Below are positions 26,286-37,000 of a stretch of DNA of 50,446 bases, piece after piece (the first letter of the stretch is position 1; each line of letters starts with the position of its first letter). Below the pieces are notes generated by a model. The model saw nothing but the letters and a program-made list of their open reading frames with translations, did no database searches and was not told the DNA's origin. This DNA comes from Erysipelotrichales bacterium (lineage in GTDB: Bacteria > Bacillota_I > Bacilli_A > Erysipelotrichales > Erysipelotrichaceae), in the NCBI GenBank assembly GCA_910576345.1, contig CAJTIT010000020.1, forward strand, positions 1 to 50,446, given 5' to 3'. A program made the translations under genes and the position numbers.

Positions 26286-26804
26286 TTGCGAAAATGGATG
26301 GTTTTGGGACTTGTCGTGGTCTTGCTTTCTGCCTGTACCCAAAAAGTGGAAAGTGATAAAGATTTTCAATATACATATAACAGTTTTGTGGAATCCATTC
26401 TGGATAATAACGGGGTGCAGTCAAAAGACATCCCTTTTACACATACATTGGATGTTTCAGAAGATAAAAATGGAGAATATCGCTATAAAATCACAATAGA
26501 TGAACCACGCATTGCCATGTACAACATACAAATGATGGTTGTCGACAAAACGGCTAATGGGCAGTACCCATTCATTGGACTGATGAATGACGATATGTAT
26601 TCCATGATACCAAACCAAGAAAACAAAGAGAAAAATTTTGTGAAAGGAATCGTATTGGAGGGGGTCAGTAAAACACCGAAATTTACATTGTATGTGCAAG
26701 TCAATTGGAAAGATTATGCACAAGTTAATACTAAGACAGTATTCTTTACCTATACATATGAATACCAAAAAGATCAAGTGAGCGGACAGAACAATGAAAA
26801 ATGA
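26286..26804 (+). CDS. Putative lipoprotein
   Basis: This 172-residue protein has a lipoprotein signal (MRKWMVLGLVVVLLSAC; lipobox LSAC, Cys at residue 17) and a beta-rich extracellular part. No family is recognised. The start is TTG 26286, with GAGGTG about seven bases before. It overlaps the following flippase gene by 11 bases, so the pair is co-translated. It might act with the flippase at the membrane, but that is inference from linkage only. Confidence 0.7.
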   Translation: MRKWMVLGLVVVLLSACTQKVESDKDFQYTYNSFVESILDNNGVQSKDIPFTHTLDVSEDKNGEYRYKITIDEPRIAMYNIQMMVVDKTANGQYPFIGLMNDDMYSMIPNQENKEKNFVKGIVLEGVSKTPKFTLYVQVNWKDYAQVNTKTVFFTYTYEYQKDQVSGQNNEK

Positions 26805-28482
26805 GGTCATGTCAAAGCAAAAACAGTCGATTGTTATAGGCGGTCTGATTTCTTCCGCCGGCATTTTCTTTGCGAAATTCATTGGCTTGTTTTATGCGAT
26901 TCCGTTTAATTCTTTATTACATACAAGTGAAAACATTGCGATTTATGGTGTTGCATTTAGTATTTATACGTATGTGCTGAATATTTGCACCGCCGGTTTT
27001 CCATTTGCGATTGCAACGTTGGTTGCGAAATATGCAGCGCAGGGAGATATGCAGACATCGTTATTGATCAAACGCCTTTCCAATCGATTGATGATCGGAC
27101 TGGGGCTTGTGGCGATGTTGTTTATGATTGTGATGTCAGCGCCGTTTGCGTCGATGTTATTGCCGGAAGGCGCCACCAATATGGATGCGATGAGAAACGT
27201 TCTTATCATTATTGCTGTCGCATTGTTTGTTGTGCCAATTCTATCCGGTATGCGTGGCTTTTATCAAGGGTTGAAACATATGGAAGTCTATGCATTGTCA
27301 CAAGTGCTGGAACAAATTGCCAGAGTGGCGTTTCTGCTTGGGGCTAGCGCGATTGCGGTGTATATGTTTCATGCGGATCACGTATGGTCTGTTTATTTTG
27401 GCGCCATGTCCACCAGCATTGCGGCCGTGCTTGCGATTTTGCATATCAAACTGTATGACCATAAACAAATGAAAGAAATTAAGAGCCGGATGGAACATCG
27501 AAAAGTTGTACATAAATCGGATCAGCGTGGTTTGTATAAGGAATTGGTTTTCATCGCATTACCATTTTTGATTTCAGCAATTTTGGGATATTGTGATAAT
27601 ATCATCAATACATTTTATTTGAAGAATGGATTGGAAGCCTATTACATGAAAGATGGTGCATTATCTGCACATGCATCACAAGAAGTGATTTTGGTTGTTG
27701 GCGCCATCAATTACGGTGTGCTGAAATTGATGTCCATTCCTATGATTTTAGCGCCTGGATTTACCAGTGCCATTATTCCGCATATTACCAGCGCCTTAAC
27801 CAATCAACAATATGCGTTGGTCAGAAAAAATATTTATGAATGCATTGAAATCGTACTTTATATTGGCATTCCGATCTCATTTTGTCTGTTTGCCTATGCA
27901 AAGCCGATTTACGCATGCATGTTTCCGCCAGCCGGATCCGATATGATTGCGGCACAAGAAGCACTGGAGCTTTGTGCAGATGTTCTTCGCTGGTTTTCCG
28001 TTGATGCCTTTTTAGGCACCATTGCGCCGATTTTTACAACATTGCTAATGGCAGTGGAAATGCGAAAGAAAAACTTGCGCAATTTGGCAATCAATGCCGG
28101 CATCAAATTGATGATAACGTATCCGATGTTGGCATGGTTTGGTTATCCCGGCATGATTATGGCTTCCATCATTAGTATGGGAACATTGATTTTGTTAAGT
28201 GCTCATGCACTCTCAAAACAGTTTGAACTGAAATGGATCTATACATTAAGAAAACTGCTTGTTATTTTGATCGGTATTGCAGGACTCTATGGATGCTCTA
28301 TGTTATTGTCAAGCATGGGACTTGTTGGATATGGAAATGGCAGACTGATCGGTATCTGTCAGCTAGGAATTAACGGATTGATTTCACTTACGATGTATTT
28401 TGGTATAACGTATTTCTTTGGTTTGCCGCAGAATCTGTTGCATCTTGATTTCAAAAAGCTGTTTCATCATAAGGCGTCATGA
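26794..28482 (+). CDS. MurJ/SpoVB-family polysaccharide flippase
   Basis: This 562-residue integral membrane protein has about 14 hydrophobic helices from residue 12 on. The start (VIGGLISSAGIFFAKFIGLFYAIPF) and GYCDNIINTFYL are typical of the MOP superfamily branch with YtgP/MurJ and SpoVB, which flip lipid-linked peptidoglycan or polysaccharide precursors across the membrane. Whether it is the essential lipid II flippase or a sporulation paralogue cannot be told. Being near dpaAB favours neither strongly. It overlaps the preceding lipoprotein gene, and its stop overlaps the rsuA-type gene (ATGA). Confidence 0.85.
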   Translation: MKNEVMSKQKQSIVIGGLISSAGIFFAKFIGLFYAIPFNSLLHTSENIAIYGVAFSIYTYVLNICTAGFPFAIATLVAKYAAQGDMQTSLLIKRLSNRLMIGLGLVAMLFMIVMSAPFASMLLPEGATNMDAMRNVLIIIAVALFVVPILSGMRGFYQGLKHMEVYALSQVLEQIARVAFLLGASAIAVYMFHADHVWSVYFGAMSTSIAAVLAILHIKLYDHKQMKEIKSRMEHRKVVHKSDQRGLYKELVFIALPFLISAILGYCDNIINTFYLKNGLEAYYMKDGALSAHASQEVILVVGAINYGVLKLMSIPMILAPGFTSAIIPHITSALTNQQYALVRKNIYECIEIVLYIGIPISFCLFAYAKPIYACMFPPAGSDMIAAQEALELCADVLRWFSVDAFLGTIAPIFTTLLMAVEMRKKNLRNLAINAGIKLMITYPMLAWFGYPGMIMASIISMGTLILLSAHALSKQFELKWIYTLRKLLVILIGIAGLYGCSMLLSSMGLVGYGNGRLIGICQLGINGLISLTMYFGITYFFGLPQNLLHLDFKKLFHHKAS

Positions 28483-29204
28483 TGCGCTTGGATAAATTCT
28501 TGGCCCACAGTGGATTTGGCACACGTAAAGAGGTCAAGCAACTGATAAAAGAATATCGTGTTACCGTAAACGATCAGATGAATGTCAAAGATAAAACGCA
28601 AATCGATGAAACAGCGGACATCATTAAAGTTGACGGTGCACCTATCATTTATGAAACATACACGTATGTGATGTTAAATAAACCTGCCGGTGTCATCAGT
28701 GCCACCGATGATTGTGTTCATGAAACCATTATGGACTGTTTAGAAGGAGTGTTTGTTAAAGGAATGTTTCCTTTTGGGCGATTGGATAAAGATAGCGAAG
28801 GGTTATTGATAATTTCCAATGATGGAAAATTGGCACATCGCTTATTATCGCCCAAACATCATGTGGACAAGGAATATGAAGTTCATTTGGATACACCCCT
28901 TACAAAGGATGATCTGCGCCAGATTGCGCAGGGAATTCAACTAAAAGATTTTACTACCAAGCCTGCTATTGTGAAAGAATACGATGATTGCATCCTTCAT
29001 TTAACGATACAGGAAGGTAAATTTCATCAAATCAAACGCATGATGGAAGCGTTGGGGCACAATGTCGTGTATCTGAAACGCATTCGTTTCGGTGACCTAT
29101 GGCTGGATGAATCTCTTGATTTGGGAGAGTGGCGCTATTTAAGCGAAGATGAAATACAACAACTAAGAAGAAACGGAGAACAACAACATGAAACAATATC
29201 TTGA
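28479..29204 (+). CDS. RsuA-family 16S rRNA pseudouridine synthase
   Basis: This 241-residue protein has an N-terminal S4 domain ([20 protein letters not shown]) and an RsuA/RluB-type catalytic domain with the aspartate of [11 protein letters not shown] (Asp103), [10 protein letters not shown] and [18 protein letters not shown]. It converts uridine to pseudouridine in ribosomal RNA, with 16S U516 the usual target of this subtype. It overlaps the flippase by four bases, and its 3' end overlaps thyA by 17 bases. Part of one long operon. Confidence 0.9.
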   Translation: MMRLDKFLAHSGFGTRKEVKQLIKEYRVTVNDQMNVKDKTQIDETADIIKVDGAPIIYETYTYVMLNKPAGVISATDDCVHETIMDCLEGVFVKGMFPFGRLDKDSEGLLIISNDGKLAHRLLSPKHHVDKEYEVHLDTPLTKDDLRQIAQGIQLKDFTTKPAIVKEYDDCILHLTIQEGKFHQIKRMMEALGHNVVYLKRIRFGDLWLDESLDLGEWRYLSEDEIQQLRRNGEQQHETIS

Positions 29205-30060
29205 TTTATGTAAGCATATACTAAAACATGGCGAAATTCGTCAGGATCGCACCGGAACCGGTACAAAATCTGTATTTGGTTATCAGATGCGCATGGATCT
29301 GCGTGAAGGCTTTCCACTGTTGACAACAAAAAAAGTATATTTTCGCGGCATTGCGGAAGAATTGATTTGGATCATATCCGGCAATACCAATATCCAACCA
29401 CTGGTGGAAAAAAATGTACGCATTTGGAATGACTGGCCTTATGAAACTTTTCAGAAATCAGAAGCGTTTCATGGTGAAACAATGGAAGCTTTTGTTGAAA
29501 AAATCAAATCAGACGATGCATTTGCAGCGCAATATGGCCAATTAGGGCCTGTCTATGGAAAACAGTGGCGTGATTTTTTTGGCGTTGACCAATTAAAGGA
29601 ACTCGTCGATGGTTTAAAACACAATCCATTTTCACGTCGTCATATTATCTGTGCGTGGAATCCGGCACAAATCAAAGATATGGCGCTTCCACCTTGTCAT
29701 GCATTCATTCAGTTTTACGTGAGTACCGATCAGAAATATTTGTCTTGTCAACTGTATCAAAGAAGCGCAGACGTATTTTTAGGCGTACCATTCAATATTG
29801 CATCTTATAGTTTGTTTACACATATGTTGGCGCAGGTTTGCGGTTATGAAGCAAAAGAGTTCGTCCATACGTTTGGGGATGCACATATTTATTTGGATCA
29901 TATTGATTTGATTAAGGAACAGATCACAAGAGAACCGATGAAACTGTGTAAATTGAGACTGAACCCAAATATTCAAAACATTGAAGATTTCACTTATCAA
30001 GATATGGAACTGATGGATTATGTATCTCATCCTGCTATTAAAGGTAAGGTGTCCGTCTAA
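29188..30060 (+). CDS. thyA: Thymidylate synthase
   Basis: This 290-residue enzyme methylates dUMP to dTMP with methylene-tetrahydrofolate. The catalytic cysteine is Cys170 in [12 protein letters not shown]. Other marks are the start [16 protein letters not shown], the phosphate-binding SRRH, and [15 protein letters not shown] with [10 protein letters not shown]. The start lies in the 3' end of the rsuA-type gene with GGAGAACAAC as ribosome site. The folA ATG overlaps its stop (TAATG), coupling dTMP synthesis to dihydrofolate reduction. Confidence 0.97.
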   Translation: MKQYLDLCKHILKHGEIRQDRTGTGTKSVFGYQMRMDLREGFPLLTTKKVYFRGIAEELIWIISGNTNIQPLVEKNVRIWNDWPYETFQKSEAFHGETMEAFVEKIKSDDAFAAQYGQLGPVYGKQWRDFFGVDQLKELVDGLKHNPFSRRHIICAWNPAQIKDMALPPCHAFIQFYVSTDQKYLSCQLYQRSADVFLGVPFNIASYSLFTHMLAQVCGYEAKEFVHTFGDAHIYLDHIDLIKEQITREPMKLCKLRLNPNIQNIEDFTYQDMELMDYVSHPAIKGKVSV

Positions 30061-30530
30061 TGATTTCGCTGATTGTGGCTCATGATGAAACACTAGCCAT
30101 TGGACATAATGGATGGATGCCATGGAATCTTCCGGAAGATTTAAAACATTTCAAACGTGTAACGCTGCATCATGACATATTGATGGGAAGAACTACATTT
30201 GAAGCGATGAAAAAGCCGTTGCCTAAACGTCATACGTATGTGGCAACCAATAATAAAGCATATCGTTTTGAGGATGAAGACGTGACTGTCATACATGATT
30301 TAGAAGCGTTTTTAAACGACCGGAAATCAAAACAAGAGCCGTTGTATATCTGTGGTGGCGCAAAAATTTATGAAGCATGCATTGGCTATGCGGATGAACT
30401 GTGGATCTCACTTGTAGAAGGAACACATAAAGCAGATACCTATTTTCCAACCTATGATCCGCAATCATATCTTATCGTTAGCAAAGAAAAAAAAGAGGGC
30501 TTTATCATTATTCATTATCGAAAAAAATAA
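30060..30530 (+). CDS. folA: Dihydrofolate reductase
   Basis: This 156-residue enzyme regenerates tetrahydrofolate from the dihydrofolate made by ThyA. Family marks are [22 protein letters not shown], the acidic LPEDLKHFKRVT region, the NADPH-binding MGRTTFEAM, and the CGGAKIYEA strand. Length and order match bacterial DHFR. The start overlaps the thyA stop, and the nucleoside phosphorylase gene begins 16 bases after its end. Confidence 0.96.
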   Translation: MISLIVAHDETLAIGHNGWMPWNLPEDLKHFKRVTLHHDILMGRTTFEAMKKPLPKRHTYVATNNKAYRFEDEDVTVIHDLEAFLNDRKSKQEPLYICGGAKIYEACIGYADELWISLVEGTHKADTYFPTYDPQSYLIVSKEKKEGFIIIHYRKK

Positions 30531-30545
30531 AAGAAGGTGAACCAT

Positions 30546-31847
30546 ATGCGCTTTGTCGATCTCATCGAAAAAAAGAAACAGGGACATCATTTGAGCAAGG
30601 AAGAAATAGATTACTGGATAGATGGTTTTGTAAAAGGAGACATTCCCGATTATCAGGTCAGTGCTTTATGTATGGCCATTTGCTTTCAAGGTATGAGCGA
30701 TGAGGAACAATTTTGTTTGACAGAAGCGATGTTACACAGTGGGAAAATCATAGATCTCTCCCCAATTCACACACCCATATGCGACAAGCACTCAACTGGA
30801 GGTGTGGGCGATAAAACATCATTGGCACTGGCGCCTATGGTTGCGGCATGTGGTTTATGCGTGGCTAAAATGAGCGGCAGGGGTCTTGGACATACAGGAG
30901 GAACACTTGATAAACTGGAATCCATACACGGTTTTCAAATAAACAAAAGCGAAGATGATTTTATGCGGCAAGTACAAGATATCGGCTTGGCCATCGTGTC
31001 ACAGTCGGATACATTGGTGCCTGCCGATCGTTTGTTATATGCCTTACGCGATGTCAGCGCCACCGTTGATTCCATTCCTTTGATCGCATCCAGTATTATG
31101 TCGAAAAAACTTGCGATGGGTGCAGATACGATTCTTTTGGATGTGAAATACGGAAACGGCGCATTTATGAATACATCGGAAAAAGCAAGAAAGCTTGCAC
31201 AAGCCATGTTGGATATCGCCAAGCGATTTCATAAAAAAGCATGCGCAATGATTACCAATATGAATCAGCCTTTAGGAAATGCAGTTGGCAATGCTTTAGA
31301 AGTAAAGGAAGCCATCGAAACGCTGCAAGGTAAAGGCAGTAAAGATTTCACGCAGCTTTGTCTAGAGGCTGGCAGTCTGTTATTGACAAAAACGCATCTT
31401 TCACAAGATCGTGAAGATGGAATACATAAACTGAAACAAGTGATTGAAAATGGGAAGGCACTAGAAAAATTCCTGGCGATGGTTGCATATCAAGGCGGCG
31501 ATGTCTTACAAATCACAGATCCAAATCGTTTGCCAAAAGCAAATATGCAGATAGAACTTTTGTCAACTAAGAACGGTTTTGTCCAGGATGTCTGTGCGCA
31601 CACAATTGGTGTGTCTGCCATGAAATTGGGGGCAGGAAGGTCGCAAAAACATGATCACATCCAACATGAAACCGGCATCGTACTCAAGAAAAAGCAAGGA
31701 GATTTTGTGCAAAAAGGTGAAGCGCTCGCTGTTATTCATACCAATCAAGCACTGGAAGAACAAATCCGAAATGAACTTTTTAATGCATTCACAATCGGTG
31801 ATGCAATGCCACAAATACAGCCATTAATTGAAGAAGTTATGCTATAA
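30546..31847 (+). CDS. pdp: Pyrimidine-nucleoside phosphorylase
   Basis: This 433-residue protein of the thymidine/pyrimidine phosphorylase family cleaves uridine or thymidine with phosphate for salvage. Marks are DKHSTGGVGDKTSLALAP, GRGLGHTGGTLDKLES, and the C-terminal PYNP domain that includes AMKLGAGRSQKHDHIQHETG. Length fits the Pdp type. ATG 30546 follows GAAGGTGA; an earlier GTG is too close to it. The operon ends with a terminator. Confidence 0.95.
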   Translation: MRFVDLIEKKKQGHHLSKEEIDYWIDGFVKGDIPDYQVSALCMAICFQGMSDEEQFCLTEAMLHSGKIIDLSPIHTPICDKHSTGGVGDKTSLALAPMVAACGLCVAKMSGRGLGHTGGTLDKLESIHGFQINKSEDDFMRQVQDIGLAIVSQSDTLVPADRLLYALRDVSATVDSIPLIASSIMSKKLAMGADTILLDVKYGNGAFMNTSEKARKLAQAMLDIAKRFHKKACAMITNMNQPLGNAVGNALEVKEAIETLQGKGSKDFTQLCLEAGSLLLTKTHLSQDREDGIHKLKQVIENGKALEKFLAMVAYQGGDVLQITDPNRLPKANMQIELLSTKNGFVQDVCAHTIGVSAMKLGAGRSQKHDHIQHETGIVLKKKQGDFVQKGEALAVIHTNQALEEQIRNELFNAFTIGDAMPQIQPLIEEVML

Positions 31848-31848
31848 G

Positions 31849-31874
31849 AACACCCAAACAAGGTGTTTTTTTTT
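31849..31874 (+). terminator. Terminator after the nucleotide operon
   Basis: AACACC pairs with GGTGTT, followed by eight or more T. Confidence 0.8.
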
Positions 31875-31901
31875 ACAATCTGATTTACTCTTATGCATAT
31901 T

Positions 31902-31954
31902 CAAGTACTATTTATATTTTAGTACTTGACATTACAAAGTACTAGATGTATTAT
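31902..31954 (+). promoter_or_regulatory. Promoter and probable PadR operator
   Basis: TTGACA (31926-31931), a 17-base spacer and TATTAT (31949-31954). CAAGTACT (31902-31909) forms a perfect dyad with AGTACTTG (31921-31928). A third half-site, AAGTACTAG, lies at 31937-31945, forming TAGTACT...AGTACTA over the minus-35. Placement fits autoregulation by the PadR protein. Confidence 0.75.
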
Positions 31955-31972
31955 AGTAGCGAGGTGATTCAC

Positions 31973-32296
31973 ATGAACACACAATTTAAGAAAGGGGTCT
32001 TGGAGTTAATCGTATTGCTTTCGGTCAATAAGAAAGATATGTATGGCTATGAACTGGTTAATGAAGTCAGCAAGGTCATCGATGTCAATGAAGGAACCAT
32101 ATATCCGTTATTAAAACGATTGACCAATGAGCATTATTTTGAGACATATCTGGAAGAATCCAAAGAAGGACCACCGCGCAAGTATTATCGGCTGACCAAA
32201 TCAGGGAGAGAACAAAAACAATTGTTATTAAAGGAATGGAATACTTTTCATGAACAAGTGAATGCTTTTATTAAGGAGAGTGACTGCAATGAATAA
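31973..32296 (+). CDS. PadR-family transcriptional regulator
   Basis: This is a 107-residue winged-helix repressor. It opens with QFKKGVLELIVLLSVNKKDMYGYEL, then EGTIYPLLKRLTNEHYFETY and PPRKYYRLTKSGRE, all standard for the short PadR group that controls DUF1700 membrane operons. ATG 31973 follows GCGAGGTGATTCAC. Its gene overlaps the DUF1700 gene by eight bases. The operator-like AGTACT sites in front suggest self-repression, likely relieved by an envelope or drug signal not visible here. Confidence 0.95.
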   Translation: MNTQFKKGVLELIVLLSVNKKDMYGYELVNEVSKVIDVNEGTIYPLLKRLTNEHYFETYLEESKEGPPRKYYRLTKSGREQKQLLLKEWNTFHEQVNAFIKESDCNE

Positions 32297-33221
32297 GGAA
32301 CAATTTATCACCTATATGAATAAAAAACTGGCTGTGATCAAAGAAGAAGAACGCAAGGATATTATTGATGAGTATATCAATCATATCGATATGAAAGTAC
32401 AGGAAGGCATCAGTGAAGAAGAAGCCATTGCGGCATTTGGGGATATCGATGAGATGATTAAGGAGATTTTGGATGCCTACAATATTGATCCAAAACAGGC
32501 AAATTCATTTGATCATAAATTGAATGACTGGATTGATCAGGTATTTATCTGGTTTCAAAATATTTTGAGTAGTTTTACCGGTATGGATGTAGATAATGTG
32601 GTAAAACTCGTATTTGAAATTTTGATTGTTTTGATTGTTTTGGCGATTGTGCATATACCTTTTGAGATTGTGTCATCAATCGGTGGTGGTGTGTTTCGCT
32701 CGCTGTTGGGATCTGGTATAGGATCTTTGATGAGTGGTCTGTGGCATTTATTCATCAATTTGATATATTTGGTATTGTTTTTATCCGTGCTAGTTCATGT
32801 GGCAACCAAGCGTTGGGCAAAATGGAAAGATGGTACAGATACGCCCATCATGGATGATGTAAAAGAAAGCCTTCGTTTTGAACAAGCCAAAGAAGCAGTC
32901 CATCGATTCACAGATACTGGTGAGAAGAAGGAAAAAAGAAATGAAGAACAAAAGGAATATACGAAATCTACGGCTACAGCCGCAACCACATCTTCAATGA
33001 TTTTCTCAACGATATTGAAAATCATTGGATATTTGATTGCCTTGCCATTTATCCTTGCAATCATCGGTCTGTTCTGTGCTTTAGGATTTTTAATTCAGAT
33101 GAGTGTACAAGGAGTAACGATCATTGGATTTTACTTGGTGATCATTGGTTCAATCATTGGTTGCTGGTCCATAGTCTCTTTGATTGAACGCGTGCTATGT
33201 AAGGGAGGTCGCAAATCATGA
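32289..33221 (+). CDS. DUF1700 (HAAS) membrane protein
   Basis: This 310-residue protein has an N-terminal HAAS/DUF1700 helical domain (EQFITYMNKKLAVIKEEERK, then EAIAAFGDIDEMIKEIL) followed by hydrophobic helices near residues 110-135, 150-180 and 245-305, with a charged cytosolic loop. The DUF1700 domain commonly binds or partners with a PadR regulator. ATG 32289 follows GGAGAGTGACTGC. It overlaps the next gene by four bases. Functions in envelope stress are inferred from family context. Confidence 0.85.
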   Translation: MNKEQFITYMNKKLAVIKEEERKDIIDEYINHIDMKVQEGISEEEAIAAFGDIDEMIKEILDAYNIDPKQANSFDHKLNDWIDQVFIWFQNILSSFTGMDVDNVVKLVFEILIVLIVLAIVHIPFEIVSSIGGGVFRSLLGSGIGSLMSGLWHLFINLIYLVLFLSVLVHVATKRWAKWKDGTDTPIMDDVKESLRFEQAKEAVHRFTDTGEKKEKRNEEQKEYTKSTATAATTSSMIFSTILKIIGYLIALPFILAIIGLFCALGFLIQMSVQGVTIIGFYLVIIGSIIGCWSIVSLIERVLCKGGRKS

Positions 33222-33673
33222 AACGATTTCTGTTAAGCTTTGGAATGTCCGTAATATTGGTCTCGATGGGTGTGACAATGACATTCTTTGAATTATCCGG
33301 TTATGAGCCAGTCAATGCTTTGGAAGAGGAATCATTTACAAATTTCAGTGCAAATGCAAGCGAGCATAAGCCCCTTCGTATTGATGTCGATGATGATTAT
33401 CAGGTGATTTTTGAATATGATGAATCCCTTCACGATGAAGTGAAAATTGAATTGCAAGGTGCATTGAAATATAAATTCAAATCAGACAATCATGTAAAAA
33501 TCAATGATTATGATTGGTATCGTCTTCCAATCTTACAGTATTTTGACCAATTTATGGAAGGCGTAAAACAAAAGAAATTATATTTTTTCCATTATCATGA
33601 TTATGATGGATCAAAGAAAGTGATTATTCGCTGTTCAAAAAGTAATCATAAAAATATTTCGCTGCGTGATTAA
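33218..33673 (+). CDS. Hypothetical exported protein of the PadR operon
   Basis: This 151-residue protein has an N-terminal hydrophobic signal or anchor helix (LLSFGMSVILVSMGVTMTFF) and an outside, beta-rich, acidic domain. In many PadR/DUF1700 operons this place is taken by a DUF4097 protein. This one is shorter and lacks clear beta-helix repeats, so it may be a trimmed or distant version. It ends at a terminator. Confidence 0.65.
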   Translation: MKRFLLSFGMSVILVSMGVTMTFFELSGYEPVNALEEESFTNFSANASEHKPLRIDVDDDYQVIFEYDESLHDEVKIELQGALKYKFKSDNHVKINDYDWYRLPILQYFDQFMEGVKQKKLYFFHYHDYDGSKKVIIRCSKSNHKNISLRD

Positions 33674-33692
33674 TGAGAACGTACAAGAAACG

Positions 33693-33715
33693 ACCGCCAT
33701 ATTGCGGTTTTTTTC
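33693..33715 (+). terminator. Terminator after the PadR operon
   Basis: ACCGC-CATATT-GCGGT followed by TTTTTTT. Confidence 0.85.
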
Positions 33716-33966
33716 TTAATGATCGCTCACAAAAAGTGCAAAAATTATACTAAAAACTACAAATAAAACAAAACTGCTTTATGTTATATTATATAAGAAA
33801 GAAAACGCATACATTTTGCGTTTATGCATCCATAAACCTGTACCATTGTAGACGAGTACAACAAGAAAAATAGCGCTTGGTTTTTTGGTTCAAACCTTAC
33901 ACTTTTATCTTATATTCTTATGTTTACGATTGTACACTTTTATAGAGGGAGATCAGGAGGTGATAT
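33716..33966. other. Long leader region before the GH123-type gene
   Basis: This AT-rich stretch probably holds the promoter (ATGTTATATTATATAAG near 33781-33797 has minus-10-like hexamers). No convincing minus-35 or riboswitch was seen. Confidence 0.35.
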
Positions 33967-33996
33967 TTGTCAAAGTGGGTTAATGTTGGGATATGA
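33967..33996 (+). CDS. Possible leader peptide (MSKWVNVGI)
   Basis: A nine-codon frame with TTG start and TGA stop sits right behind AGGAGGTGAT (33955-33964), a near-perfect anti-Shine-Dalgarno match. It lies 31 bases ahead of the 1453-codon gene. It could be a translational leader or a chance frame beside a stand-by ribosome site. Confidence 0.3.
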   Translation: MSKWVNVGI

Positions 33997-34027
33997 AGGA
34001 ATTTGACACAAACAAGGAGGATTAAAC

Positions 34028-37000
34028 ATGAAGGCGTTCAATAAGTTAGCAAAATTGTTTTTGTCTGTCAGTTGTTTTATGTCGTTGATTACGATCGATC
34101 AGGCGATTGCAACAAAGGCAGCAGATGATGGAGAAATCGTTGATGATAATGATGCAAGATTTGTATATTCAAGTGGTAACTCTAATGCCGGTGGATGGGA
34201 CTATTGGCCAACGACAGGTGGTTCAGATCCAGGAGAAACAGAGCATTGGAGCAATTCCGCAGGAGCAACGATAGATATCACATTCAATGGTACAAAATTA
34301 GAATTGTATGGAAAATTAGATCCAAGTCATGCGATGTTTAGTGTTGCGATTGATGGTGGAACAGCTACAGAGCATGATGCATACGCATCATCCAGACAAG
34401 ACCGTGTCAAGGTTTATGAGAGTGCTGAATTAGCTCCGGGAGATCATAGCGCAAAAGTTACGGTGTTGGGCAAGCGTAATGCAAATTCGACAGGTAGTGG
34501 AACCACTTATGGTGTACAATTTGTTTATGCGAAAGTATATGGAAGCTCTGATACCGGATTCACAGTAATAGAAGATATGAAAACTACAGAAACCGATGAA
34601 ATGTTTAAGGTAAAATATACGGGAACATGGGGCGGTGGAGAATCATATTATCCTTCTTATTTCCATGATGGATATGAGCATTATTCAAGCAATGGATATT
34701 ATGAAATGCGCTTTATTGGAACTAAATTCCAAATCATCGGATCAAAAAATAGCAATCATGGCGTTTATAAAATCAGTGTTGATGGTGTGGAAGTTGGAGA
34801 AGCAGATGCAACAACGACAGGAGATGCACAGCATCAGCAAGTGCTGTATGAATCTGACGAGTTCGATCATAGCGTGCATACATTAAAAGTTGAACTGAAA
34901 TCCGGCAGTAACATTCAACTGGATTATTTAAAAATTTATCATGAAGATTTGCCAATTTCTAGATTATTTGCCAGTGTGCAAGAGGTTAATTTAGGAATCA
35001 ACCAAACAAAAAGCGTCACGTTGGATTATGAACCTTGGTTCAATGAAGAACCTGAAATTGAATGGAGCAGCAATGATCCTGCGATTGCTACTGTGAATGC
35101 TGACGGATTGATTCAGGCCGTTAGTAAAACAAAGGCTTCCACTCAAGTAGTGGCGAGTGTAAAAGGAACAAATGTTTCAACGTCCATTGATGTAAATGTA
35201 GATCCTGCCATTAAGGATTTGATAGTTTCTGTCGGTAATGAAAAACTATTGGAAACACAAAGAGATTTTGATACTTTGATGGCTGCCAACATTGTGCGAA
35301 ATTGGAACGGAGTCGCTTGGAAAGGTGATGAGTTGAATTCCAAACTCAATATTTTAGCGAAAGCAGATGTTCATTCTGTGAACATTACAGCTTCTGATTT
35401 TACAGACGGAAGCGGAAATAAAATTGATGCAAGCAATGTAGAAATCAAATGGTTGAAAAATGTGAAAGCAAACGATGGCCGTAATATGGCAGGAACAGTA
35501 CTTGATTTTCCGGATGTTATTCATAAGGGTGGAGCCCATGATGTAACAAATGGTTCTGCAAATTTTGCATGGGTAAACATTCAAGTTCCGGAAAACACAG
35601 TGCCTGGTACTTACACAGCGAAAATCACGGTTACAGCGGATGAATTGACGAATCCGATCGAACTAACTTATGAATTGGAAGTTTTGGATCTTGTTCAACC
35701 GGAATTGGAAAAAACTGAGCTTCAAATTTGGCAGCATCCATTTGCGGTAGCGAACTATTATTTAGGTTTGGGATCTAATCCCAGTGGCGGAATTTCCAAC
35801 GATGTTAACAACGATTTCTATTTTACAGAGAATCATTTTAATTTAATGCGTTCCTCTATTGAAGAATATGTTTCAGCTGGCGGACATGATGTTGTCGCAA
35901 ATATCGTGGAAGAAGCTTGGGGACATCAATCCTATTATAGCGATCCTTCAATGGTAAAATGGACGAAAAAATCTAATGGTACTTGGGAATTTGACTATGA
36001 TTGGTATGATAAATGGATCAATTTCATGATTGAGTCCGGAGTTATTGATCCGGATAAAGGCATAGGAAAAATCAAATGTTTCAGTATTGTGCCATGGAGC
36101 AATCAGATTACTTATTATAATGAAGCAACAGGCGCAAATAAAACAGAGACGCTGAAAGCCGGTACAACTGCAGGTGATGCAGCATGGAGTGCTTTCTTAA
36201 CTGATTTCATGCGTCATTCCAAGGAAAAAGGATGGTTTGATATCACTTATATTTCCATGGACGAGCGCGCTCTTGCTGATTTGCAGGCTGCTGTAACAGT
36301 GATTGAATCTGTTACAGATTCTGAAGGAAATCACTTCAAAATTTCTTCCGCCTTGAATTATGCAGCTCCTGAGCATTATGATTTTACGGACAAAGTAGAT
36401 GATATTTCTATTAATCAAGGGAATATTACAAATAAAGCACAAATGAATGCTTTAACAGCGCATAGAGATGAATTGGGATTGACGACAACTCTTTATTCTT
36501 GTACAGGAGATTATCCAACCAATTTCTTAATCAGTGATCCGGGAGACAATTACTGGAAGATTTGGTATACGATGACATTGGGAACAACCGGTTATATGCG
36601 CTGGGCATGGGATAACTATGTTTATGATATGCATGGAGATGTTTCTTATCGTTATTGGGAACCAGGTGATGGTTGGTATGTTTATCCTCAAGAGCGAAGC
36701 GAATTGGATACTTCAACGTATCGAGCAGAGATTTATACTACTCCGCGATATGAAATGTTAAAACAGGGAATGCGCGATGTTGCGAAAGCCAAATATTTGA
36801 TGGAACAAAGCGGGGAACTCAATACAGAAATTTCAGCTTTGGTGGATTCCATGCAGCGTCCTATTGCCGGAACGCACAACGGTAGTGCAGTAGCGGGTGA
36901 TGAAGTACAAAGAATGTTGGTTCATTCTGAAACAGATAGAATGTATTTTGAAGTAACAAAACTTGCAAAAGAATATCTGTCAAGTGTTACGGTTGTTGAT

